Below are positions 6,520-13,448 of a DNA stretch of 21,493 bases, one piece after another. Position numbers and translations under genes: made by a program. The DNA is from a bacterium (GTDB lineage Bacteria > Oederibacteriota > Muellerivitia > Muellerivitales > Muellerivitaceae). The notes below the pieces were generated by a model. That model made no database searches. It saw only the letters and a program-made list of their open reading frames with translations, and had not been told where the DNA came from. Within the stretch, counting starts at the first letter, position 1; every line of letters starts with the position of its first letter. The stretch covers positions 1-21,493 of the forward strand of contig JAICXI010000002.1 of the NCBI GenBank assembly GCA_025980505.1, read 5' to 3'.

Positions 6520-7851
6520 TTAATACAACTCTACGTCGTCGATCTCAACATTCCCGGTGCCGGAGAACGAAGTGAACGTTCCCGAACCTCCCGTGTTGGC
6601 GATGCACTTGATCATCGTCAAGTTCGTCTTGGTGAAGGCGCCCCATGAGGACATGGGATAATCCAATTGGACCCACGCGCCGGCGGTGAGATTCTGCCAG
6701 CTCGACTCCGGGTAATTGGCCCCGTCGCCAACCTGGATCACGCCGCCCGCATAACAATCACTCGGGATGGCGGCCGAATCAAGGTACATTTTCGCCCGGA
6801 TGCCGGTCAGGGCCGACACATCGATAGGCGTCGCGAAACTAAGGATGGCGCCGGCAAGCTGGTTTTGCGCCGTGAAAGTAACGGGGACGGCCATGCAGTA
6901 GGAGCTGCCGTTGGAAACAGTCGGCGCGGTCACGAACGGGACCCCGCTGATAAAGCCCGTGTCGGTTGCTTGCGCCCAGGAATCCGTGGCGTCGGCTGTA
7001 TTGTGAAGGGCGTTGTTTTCGAAATTCCAGGTGTAATTCGGGTTGGGCGTCAGGGTGTAGGTGGGAGTCGCCGTGGGACCGGCCGGCAGGACGATCGTGA
7101 TGTCATCCACGTAAAGGCGGCCATGGGCGCCGGCGGGAACGTTGGTCAACTGGATGACCAACTGGTTCACGTTGTCCGGTGTGGACGCGTTCGAGCAAGG
7201 GGAAGTTGAGGGACTGAAAACCACGGATGTCCAGGCGTCCGTAGCGGGCGTATTGATCCAAAGGGCGTCCCAACTACAGCCGGTGTTTTGCTCGGCGATT
7301 TGCATGTTGGCCCCCGCCAAGGAAGCGTCCATGTAGTACCAGATAGTGACCGAAGCGCCGCTTAAATCCTGGGGCGTGGCATAAGTAAGGTCGATCTGCG
7401 CGTTCGCGGCGGATCCGGTGCCGTTGTTGATGGTTACGGAATAAGAACTGCTTCCACCGTGCTTTTGGACCGTGGAAAGACCGGAATCGACGATGATGGC
7501 GTTGCCGGCATCCACGTGCCAGCAATCGGGGGAGCTTTCAAAGGTATAGGTGGTTTGGATGCTCGCCGCCGTGCAGACTGTTGCGGTCGGGGTCATCGTA
7601 AACGTTTCCGTCGCCGTTTCGGTGGCAGTCGATGTCGTGGTGTAGGTGGGGGAATCGGTGGCTGTGAAAGTGGCCGTGAAGGTCGGCAAAGTGCCCGTCA
7701 CGGTGGCCGTGGCGGTTGAAGTGGACGTTCGGGTGGGCGAAAAGGTCGGGGTGTCGTTGGAAGGGCTGGCAGGGTTATCCTTCGAAGGGCAGCCGATCGC
7801 CCCCATCACCAGGCAGGCCAAAAGGCAAAGGCCCAAAAATTTCTTCTTCAT
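6520..7851 (-). CDS. Lipoprotein with Thr-rich linker and two carbohydrate-binding-like modules
   Basis: A 443-residue exported protein. Seen: a lipoprotein signal ending GAIGC (Cys 21), a Thr/Ser/Pro low-complexity linker at about 28-92 in which nearly every second residue is Thr, a first beta-sandwich module at about 95-265 (YTFESS start, YVDDITIV end), a short TPTYTLTPNP linker, and a second module at about 278-443 (WNFEN start, VEIDDVELY end). The alternating strands, conserved Trp and the final I-D-x-V motif are typical of galactose-binding/CBM-like jelly rolls, but I cannot assign a CBM family. No catalytic domain is seen. It is likely a surface protein that binds polysaccharide. AAAGGAG precedes ATG 7851. 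The second module has a near copy at 8141-8596, beside the GH44 gene. Confidence 0.8.
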   Translation of the reverse strand: MKKKFLGLCLLACLVMGAIGCPSKDNPASPSNDTPTFSPTRTSTSTATATVTGTLPTFTATFTATDSPTYTTTSTATETATETFTMTPTATVCTAASIQTTYTFESSPDCWHVDAGNAIIVDSGLSTVQKHGGSSSYSVTINNGTGSAANAQIDLTYATPQDLSGASVTIWYYMDASLAGANMQIAEQNTGCSWDALWINTPATDAWTSVVFSPSTSPCSNASTPDNVNQLVIQLTNVPAGAHGRLYVDDITIVLPAGPTATPTYTLTPNPNYTWNFENNALHNTADATDSWAQATDTGFISGVPFVTAPTVSNGSSYCMAVPVTFTAQNQLAGAILSFATPIDVSALTGIRAKMYLDSAAIPSDCYAGGVIQVGDGANYPESSWQNLTAGAWVQLDYPMSSWGAFTKTNLTMIKCIANTGGSGTFTSFSGTGNVEIDDVELY

Positions 7852-8140
7852 AATGTGCGACTCCTTTGGAAGATTTCCCCAAAACCTGCGGGGATTAAAT
7901 ACGAACCAAGGAATGGTACTCCCCGATAAATTTGGATTTTATGACCAAAAACATACAAAACCTTTTTCGAAAGCCCCGAGCCGTTTCAAGCGTGAAATTT
8001 AGGAAAACGGAAAGACAACCCGGAAGGATGGGGAAGGCGGATGGGTTTTGGGGTGAGGGCTCTTGGAGGCGGAGGCATAAAAAAGAAGTCCCCCCGGAGG
8101 GAGGGCCTTCTTTAATTTAACCGTTCAAACCGGCGTCGTT
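7852..8140. other. Spacer upstream of the lipoprotein gene
   Basis: This spacer of 289 bases carries the leader and promoter of the lipoprotein gene (leftward) and the terminator of the module fragment. AT-rich stretches (for example TAAAAT on the minus strand near 7940) may hold the promoter, but no convincing -35/-10 pair stands out. A small CCCC/GGGG hairpin lies in the leader near 7876-7893. Confidence 0.4.
8079..8113 (-). terminator. Rho-independent terminator after the module fragment
   Basis: On the minus strand AAAGAAG pairs with CTTCTTT (8113-8107 with 8088-8082), continued past one mismatch by CCCTCC against GGGGGG, and followed by a run of six Ts (plus-strand A-run 8079-8084). Since no other terminator is seen downstream of GH44, this may end the whole GH44 transcript. 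Confidence 0.8.
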
Positions 8141-8596
8141 TTAATACGGTTCCGCGTTATCGATTTCCACATTGCCGTTGCCCGAGAAGGAAGGGAAGGC
8201 CCCCGAACCTCCCGTGTTGGCGATGCATTGGGTCATGGTCAAGTTGGTCTTGGTGAAAGTGCCCCATGCGGAGATGGTGAAATCCAACTGGACCCACCCG
8301 CTTTTGGTGAGGTTTTGCCAACTTGATTCCGGGTAATTGGAACCATCGCCTACCTGGATCACCCCGCCCGGATAACCATCGCTTGGAAGGGCCGCCGAAT
8401 CGATATACATTTGGGCCCGGACCCCGGTCAAAGCCGATGCGTCGAGGGGAGTCGAGAAGGAAATGATGGCCCCCGAAAGCTGGCTTTGCCCCGCGAAGGT
8501 GGTGGGGATGACCATGCAATAGGAACTTCCGTTCGAATGGGTGGGCGCCGTCACGAAAGGAACACCGCTGATCAAACCGGAAGAGGGCTGCGCCCA
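8141..8596 (-). pseudogene. Headless copy of the lipoprotein's second beta-sandwich module
   Basis: Translated on the minus strand, this stretch aligns over about 151 residues with the second module of the neighbouring lipoprotein, from WAQ to the C-terminus, with one codon missing and no frameshift; by eye about three quarters of residues agree (for example ISGVPFVTAPT and NYPESSWQNLT are identical). It lacks signal peptide, linker and first module. The frame remains open upstream to 8797 but there overlaps the end of GH44 in another phase, with no ribosome-binding site and no homologous start. It is best read as the broken 3' end of a former gene, either a second lipoprotein or a binding module once fused to GH44. 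Its intact frame despite many substitutions means it was under selection until recently, or still is. Confidence 0.75.
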
Positions 8597-8650
8597 CTCG
8601 ACCGGCGGCGGGACTTCCTGAGAAATCCGGTTTCGGGCCGTCTCCGCTAC

Positions 8651-8674
8651 CCCCCAGCCGCCATCCGCTGGGGG
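8651..8674 (-). other. Hairpin just after the GH44 stop codon
   Basis: CCCCCAGC (8651-8658) and GCTGGGGG (8667-8674) form a perfect 8-bp GC stem with an 8-base loop, 14 bases beyond the GH44 stop. No T-run follows, so it may protect the 3' end or pause polymerase rather than terminate. Confidence 0.45.
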
Positions 8675-8687
8675 CCGGGCGGGGTAG

Positions 8688-10256
8688 TTACTTGCACACG
8701 AAGATCGTGGCGGACAGGGGCGGCAGGGAATAATCGAATCGGTCCTTGTCCAGGACGCCCTTCTTGACCAGCCGGATTTCCGGCGATTGGGCGTCAAAGG
8801 CGTAAGCCTCGTAGGCGCCGTAGGTTTCCTTGCCCTTGAACGAGAATTTACCCTGGACGGAGCTTTGGGGATCCTTGTTCAGGACGATCATCCACAGTGC
8901 TCCCGGCGTTTTGCTGTCCGTGGCCGCGTAGATGGAGGTCTTTGCCACGTCCTCGGTAGCCGCCGAAACGCAGGTGTCCCCGAAGGAACCGCCTTTGCCG
9001 TCGTAATTGCGGTAAAGCTTGAAGGCGGCCTGGTTATAGGGCTTCAAGTCCCCCCAGTAATTGGCCATGAAGACGCCGTATTTTCCGAAAATCCCCAGGA
9101 CGTCCGCTTGGGCCAGGCCGCCGGAGACGTGGTTGCCCGCGCCATAGTCGTACTCGCTGAAGGCCAGCCGGGTGCCGGGGTAATCCTTGTCGATCTTTTC
9201 CTTGAGCCAGGGAATGAGACGCAGGGGCTTTCCCTGGGTGGAATATTGGGTGATCCAGCTTTTTTCCACGTAGCCGGGGTCCCACAGGCTACGTGGCGCC
9301 TGCAGGCGCGCCTCGACGGCATCGGGCGAAGTGTCGCCCTCGGTCACGCGCTTGCCCCCTCCCTGGGCTTCCGGGTACCAATGCAGGTCCAGCACCTGCA
9401 CCAGCCGGTGGTGGTAGCGGTGTTCCAGGCTCCGCATCTGGGCCAGGTAAAAGTCCAGGTAGGTGCCGAAGGTCTTGTTCAAGTCCGCGCTGTCGGGAGC
9501 GTCCTGCAGGTCGAGGAACTCCTTCCAACCGTAACAAACCCCGCCGAAGACCGTGGCCGTGGGGTCCACCCGGTGGATGTTCTCGGCGGCGGCTTCGGTG
9601 CGGTTCACCATTTCCCAATAGGAGGTTTTCTGGGGATGGATGCGGGGGTGGGTGGAGGGCCAAAGCGCGGGCTCGTTGTCCAGGTCGTAAAACTTCACGC
9701 CGCCCTCCCCGGCCGTCTTGAAGTTCGACACCAGGAAATGCACGAATTCGTCCTCGTAAACCACGCCGTCCTTCAAGTCGGGCGCCAGGGTGAAGGGCTT
9801 CTTTTTGTGGTAGGAAACCTTCACCCATCGCTTGCTGGGCGCGGTTTCAGCCTCGGTGACCTCGCCCGCCTTGTCCGCCGCCACGTACCCGGCCAGTGGC
9901 ACGGTGATGAGCGAATCCATCCCGGCCTTCCGGCTGTCCTCCACGAAATGCTTCACCATGGCGCCGGGTTGGTCGCAATCGGAATAATGGAGGTTTTGGG
10001 CGCACATCCAGTCGTCGCTTGTCTGGTGCCAGTCGCTTCCCGCGTTGGAGGCGTTATTTTCCCAGTTGTAGCCCGTCATGCGGTTGCCGCCCAGGCGCCG
10101 AACGGTGGCATGGGTGTCACCCGGGTCCTTATCGTTGATGCCGTAAACATAGGGGCTGATGGGCCCGGCCACTTCCTCGGGCATGACGAGGAAGTTCACT
10201 TCGGTTGCGAAAGCCGAAGAGGTCAATGCGAGAAAAAACGCAAGTTCACGGATCAT
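8688..10256 (-). CDS. GH44-family secreted endo-beta-glucanase/xyloglucanase
   Basis: A 522-residue exported glycoside hydrolase of family GH44, retaining enzymes that cut beta-1,4-glucans such as cellulose derivatives and xyloglucan. Seen: a short signal peptide (MIRELAFFLALTSSAFA), then the family hallmarks YGIND, RRLGGNRMTGYNWENNASNAG, LDNEPALW with the likely acid/base Glu 195, DLHWYPE, and FSEYDYGAG with the likely nucleophile Glu 368, ending in the C-terminal beta domain (LPPLSATIFV). The catalytic unit is complete and there is no linker or binding module on the protein. The start at 10256 has AGGAGG upstream; the longer frame to 10334 would precede the signal peptide. It lies 98 bp after a membrane glycosyltransferase-like gene on the same strand, with no terminator between. 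Confidence 0.93.
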   Translation of the reverse strand: MIRELAFFLALTSSAFATEVNFLVMPEEVAGPISPYVYGINDKDPGDTHATVRRLGGNRMTGYNWENNASNAGSDWHQTSDDWMCAQNLHYSDCDQPGAMVKHFVEDSRKAGMDSLITVPLAGYVAADKAGEVTEAETAPSKRWVKVSYHKKKPFTLAPDLKDGVVYEDEFVHFLVSNFKTAGEGGVKFYDLDNEPALWPSTHPRIHPQKTSYWEMVNRTEAAAENIHRVDPTATVFGGVCYGWKEFLDLQDAPDSADLNKTFGTYLDFYLAQMRSLEHRYHHRLVQVLDLHWYPEAQGGGKRVTEGDTSPDAVEARLQAPRSLWDPGYVEKSWITQYSTQGKPLRLIPWLKEKIDKDYPGTRLAFSEYDYGAGNHVSGGLAQADVLGIFGKYGVFMANYWGDLKPYNQAAFKLYRNYDGKGGSFGDTCVSAATEDVAKTSIYAATDSKTPGALWMIVLNKDPQSSVQGKFSFKGKETYGAYEAYAFDAQSPEIRLVKKGVLDKDRFDYSLPPLSATIFVCK

Positions 10257-10354
10257 GAGGTTCCTCCTAAAGTTTTTGGATGGCCCTGGCCATAAAAGAA
10301 AAAAGGGCAGGGGGCATTCCCGCTTTTCCTTCACTTAAAACCCATCCTTGGCCT

Positions 10355-11695
10355 TCAGTTGCTGCTTCCCGGGCGGCGTTCGCCCAAAATCCGGTAATCC
10401 TTCCCCTCGATCGCCCTTGCCACTTTGCCACGGTCCAGGTACAACGACTGGCTTTTCATCATAACGGCCAGGTATCCGGCCTGGAACCAGAGGTTGGCCA
10501 AGAGGCAAACCACCCCCAAGACCCTTCCCGCGCGGGAACGCGCGAAGCGGCTCCATACATAAAGAGAATAAACGCAAGCCAGCGGCGACAGGATGTAACC
10601 GATATGCGCATCGGGCGGTTTGGACGTGAACCAAAAGCTGGCCCACAGCAGCAGGAAGCCCAGGAAAGTCATGCCCGTAACGCGTCGTCCGTCCGGCCGC
10701 CGTCCGTCGCGGAAGAACCCGAAAACCAGCAGCGCGGCCGCTTGCAGCAGGCCCAGCAGCCAAAGAAAAATGCCGGGCAGGAGGATGGCCGGATGGTCGG
10801 CTAAAAAAGCCGTCCGCAAATGGGTGTTTTCCCCCAGGAACCGGGGCATCTCAAAGCAGGGCAGCGAAAGGAAGCGGGCCAGGACGGTGAAAAAAGCCCC
10901 GAAGTTTTGGGGGTTGAAGCCCATGGCCAGGTGCATACCGCCGGCTTCCTGGAACAAGCCGTACTTTACCCAGGTTGGAGCCAAAAAAACCAGGGGGAAG
11001 GCCGAGCCGGCCGCGAAACCCAGGGCTTCCCGGGCCCAGGTCCGCGCCCCCTTGTTCCGCCGCCAAAGCCAGGCCCCCAGCAGGAAAGGCGGCAAAAGAA
11101 GCCAGGAGAAATGAAACTGCATGTCCCAAAAAAGGCCGAAGCCCATCAGGCCGAAGGCCCAGGCGGGGGAAAGCCGGTTCAAGGACAGGGTGGGCAGGGC
11201 TTCCAGGAATCCGACCATGAAAAGCGAGCTTCCCAGGAGTAAGTAAGAAGGATTGATGATGTTGGTGGACTCGTGCAAGTTCCAGGGCAAAAGAGAAATC
11301 CAGGCGAAAAGGAAAAGAAAGGGCATTTCGGGCAGTCGTTGGGACAGGTACCAGGCAAAGAACGCCAGGCCCGAAAGGGAAAGCAGGTTCAAAAGCAGGA
11401 AGGGCGCCTCCGGGGCGGGCCAGAACTTGAGGGGAAGGGCGATCAAAAATCCTTCCAGTGCGCCCGGGATTTGGGTGTAAAAACCGGTTTCGGTGACGAT
11501 AAGGTCCGGCCCGAAATAAGGCCAGGCGCCGGTCGTGTAAGCCTTCAAGCCGATAAGGTAGGTCTGGGTTTCGTCGGGATGGAAAAAGGGCTGGGACAGC
11601 CCGAAAAGGGTGCGGAAAGCGAAAAGGAAAAGGAAGAGGAGGATGAATTTAAGCCGATTAGACAAAGGAACCCACTTTTTTACCAGCAAGACCAC
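10355..11695 (-). CDS. GT-C-type polytopic membrane glycosyltransferase-like protein, second of a pair
   Basis: An integral membrane protein of 446 residues with about ten hydrophobic helices. After the first helix comes HPDETQTYLIGLKAYTTG with Asp 41-Glu 42, the acidic pair placed as in GT-C enzymes (PMT/ArnT-like) that use lipid-linked sugars and act outside the membrane. A large loop (ETGFYTQIPGALEGF) and the C-terminal GERRPGS motif are shared with the upstream paralogue. Substrate and acceptor cannot be told. The start shown is a GTG with GGTGAG upstream; a TTG at 11665, matching the paralogue's TTG start, is an alternative. It sits 99 bp after the paralogue and 98 bp before GH44, probably all one transcript. 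Confidence 0.72.
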   Translation of the reverse strand: MVLLVKKWVPLSNRLKFILLFLFLFAFRTLFGLSQPFFHPDETQTYLIGLKAYTTGAWPYFGPDLIVTETGFYTQIPGALEGFLIALPLKFWPAPEAPFLLLNLLSLSGLAFFAWYLSQRLPEMPFLFLFAWISLLPWNLHESTNIINPSYLLLGSSLFMVGFLEALPTLSLNRLSPAWAFGLMGFGLFWDMQFHFSWLLLPPFLLGAWLWRRNKGARTWAREALGFAAGSAFPLVFLAPTWVKYGLFQEAGGMHLAMGFNPQNFGAFFTVLARFLSLPCFEMPRFLGENTHLRTAFLADHPAILLPGIFLWLLGLLQAAALLVFGFFRDGRRPDGRRVTGMTFLGFLLLWASFWFTSKPPDAHIGYILSPLACVYSLYVWSRFARSRAGRVLGVVCLLANLWFQAGYLAVMMKSQSLYLDRGKVARAIEGKDYRILGERRPGSSN

Positions 11696-11794
11696 CTAGC
11701 TCACCCAGAAAGATGAAGAAAGCTGAAGGGGCCCGGTTTTTAGGAATTTCCATTCTGTGCCTTCTTGGTGCCCCTGGTGGTAAAAGCCTTATTG

Positions 11795-13264
11795 TTAGTA
11801 AAAACTCCCCGGGCGGCGCTCGCCCATCAGGTGGTAGTTCTTTTCCTGGATGGCTTGGGCCACCCGGGCCCGGTCCTTGTAAATGGAATATTCGGGTTGG
11901 ACGGCGATGGCATAGCCCAGTTGGAAAAGCACCGCGCATACCACGAAAAACTTGGCGAAGCCGCGCCAGGCCCCGCTTCCCGAGAAACCCATCCAGACTT
12001 GGCAGGAATAAGCCATGAGGAAGGGGAAGAGCACGAAGTAAATGTGGGACAGGGGCATCTTGATGGTGAACCAGAAGCTCATTTCCACCATGGCGAAAAG
12101 CGCGAGCAGGGACAGGTTGATTTCCCTCCATTGGGGACCCGGCGGCTTGAAGGAAAGGCGGTCCATCCCCAGGCCCAGTAAATAAGTGATCCCCACGATG
12201 CCCAGGGACATGCCCAGCAAGGAAAGCCTCCGGGGTCCGCCCCCCAGGACGAGGAACGCGGTCAGGGCCAGGAAGCCGGCCCAGAAATACCTTTGGGAAA
12301 GGCCGCGCAATTCCCGGAACCAGGCGGCCACCAGCAGGAAGGGTTGCAGGAGCCCCGCGATCCAAAGGAAGGCTCCCGGCGGGTAAAGGTAGGGATGGCG
12401 GCCCAGGAATTGAAAACGATCATGGGTGTCGGTGCCGATGAAACGGGGCATCTCAAAGCTCACCAGGGAAAAAAGGCGCGCCGTGACGGTCCAGAATTCC
12501 CGCACGTTGCCCCAGTTGAATGGAACGGTAAAACCCGAGGCCACGTTGTTGCGGGCCAGGCCGTATTGGACGTAAGTGGGGATGGCGAAGGCCAGTGGCG
12601 GGAGGCTCCCCAGGACGAAGTAAAAAAGGCAGCGGGGATTCCGGTCCGACCAAAGCTGGGCCCCGAGCGCAAAGGCCGCCAGGGGCAGGAGGTAGACATA
12701 GGAAAAATGGAACTGCATGATCCAAAAAAGGGAAAGGCCCATGAGGGCGTTGGCCAGGGGCCGCGCAACCGCGCCCAGGCGGAACAGGGGCGCCGTTTCC
12801 ATGAAACCGATGAAGAACAACACGCTGGGCAGGAAGGTATAGGAAGGGTTGATGACGCGGGTGGCCTCTTGGATGCTCCAGGGGGCCACCGCCACCCAAA
12901 GGCAAATCCAAAGGAAAGGCAGGGAGGGCAGCCGCCGGTTCAGGTACCAGGCCAAGAGCACAACGCCCAGGGACGACATGAGGTTCAGGAAGAGGAAGGG
13001 GGCCTCCGGGATGGGCAGGATATAAAAGGGGAGGCCGATCAGGAGCCCCTCCAGGGCGCCCGGGATCTGGCTTTGGAAGGAACTTTCGGCGCCGTTCACG
13101 TCCGGGCCGAAATAAGGCCAGGTTCCCGTGGTATAGCATTTCAAGCCGACCAGGTAGGTTTGCAGCTCGTCCAGGTCCATCCACATGGAATGGAACAAGC
13201 CGAAAAGGAGCCGGAAAAGGAAGACCAGCGCGAAGAGCAGCAGGAGTTGTTTATTCGAGGGCAA
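11795..13264 (-). CDS. GT-C-type polytopic membrane glycosyltransferase-like protein, first of a pair
   Basis: A membrane protein of 489 residues with about eleven hydrophobic helices. LDELQTYLVGLKCYTTG follows helix 1, with Asp 32-Glu 33 at the GT-C catalytic position; WPYFGPD, IPGALEGL and the C-terminal GERRPGS are common to both paralogues, while this copy has an extra segment (about residues 330-380). The family is known for mannosyl or aminoarabinose transfer, but nothing here fixes the sugar. TTG at 13264 is chosen because AAGGA stands six bases upstream; the frame stays open to a TTG at 13291 that has no such site. A good promoter lies at 13326-13354. The gene is divergent from the large STAND gene, 184 bp away. 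Confidence 0.74.
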   Translation of the reverse strand: MPSNKQLLLLFALVFLFRLLFGLFHSMWMDLDELQTYLVGLKCYTTGTWPYFGPDVNGAESSFQSQIPGALEGLLIGLPFYILPIPEAPFLFLNLMSSLGVVLLAWYLNRRLPSLPFLWICLWVAVAPWSIQEATRVINPSYTFLPSVLFFIGFMETAPLFRLGAVARPLANALMGLSLFWIMQFHFSYVYLLPLAAFALGAQLWSDRNPRCLFYFVLGSLPPLAFAIPTYVQYGLARNNVASGFTVPFNWGNVREFWTVTARLFSLVSFEMPRFIGTDTHDRFQFLGRHPYLYPPGAFLWIAGLLQPFLLVAAWFRELRGLSQRYFWAGFLALTAFLVLGGGPRRLSLLGMSLGIVGITYLLGLGMDRLSFKPPGPQWREINLSLLALFAMVEMSFWFTIKMPLSHIYFVLFPFLMAYSCQVWMGFSGSGAWRGFAKFFVVCAVLFQLGYAIAVQPEYSIYKDRARVAQAIQEKNYHLMGERRPGSFY

Positions 13265-13325
13265 AAGGCATCCTTGGCGGCCGACGGCCAAGCGCCGGGC
13301 CGGTATTTTGCGGTTCGCGTTTCAA

Positions 13326-13354
13326 ATCTTACCAGAAGCCCCGCCGGGTGAGAA
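13326..13354 (-). promoter_or_regulatory. Putative promoter of the glycosyltransferase-like/GH44 operon
   Basis: Read on the minus strand: TTCTCA (13354-13349), a 17-bp spacer, TAAGAT (13331-13326). Each box matches four of six consensus bases. Predicted start near 13319, leader about 55 bases. Confidence 0.42.
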
Positions 13355-13388
13355 CCCTTCTTGCGAGGCGGAAGTCCCCCCCATCCGT

Positions 13389-13394
13389 TATAAT
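13389..13394 (+). promoter_or_regulatory. -10 box TATAAT of the STAND gene
   Basis: A perfect TATAAT lies 54 bp before the ATG at 13449. The best -35-like word, TTGCGA at 13361, is too far away (22 bp), so activator help or another -35 is possible. It lies within 60 bp of the divergent promoter, so the two may compete or share a regulator. Confidence 0.45.
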
Positions 13395-13448
13395 GGGACC
13401 GTCAGTCTTGCCCACCGGTAAACCCGATGACCGGAAAGGACCGTCCGA

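Noticed and set aside
8600..8800. Programmed frameshift joining GH44 to the downstream module
   Set aside because: The GH44 end shows no slippery run and the module lies in another phase about 90 bases beyond the stop; breakage of an older gene explains it better.
8787..10295. 502-codon plus-strand open frame opposite GH44
   Set aside because: The minus frame has the complete GH44 catalytic motifs and a good ribosome-binding site; the plus frame has none.
10257..10354. Terminator between the second glycosyltransferase-like gene and GH44
   Set aside because: There is a T-rich run on the minus strand, but no stable stem precedes it.
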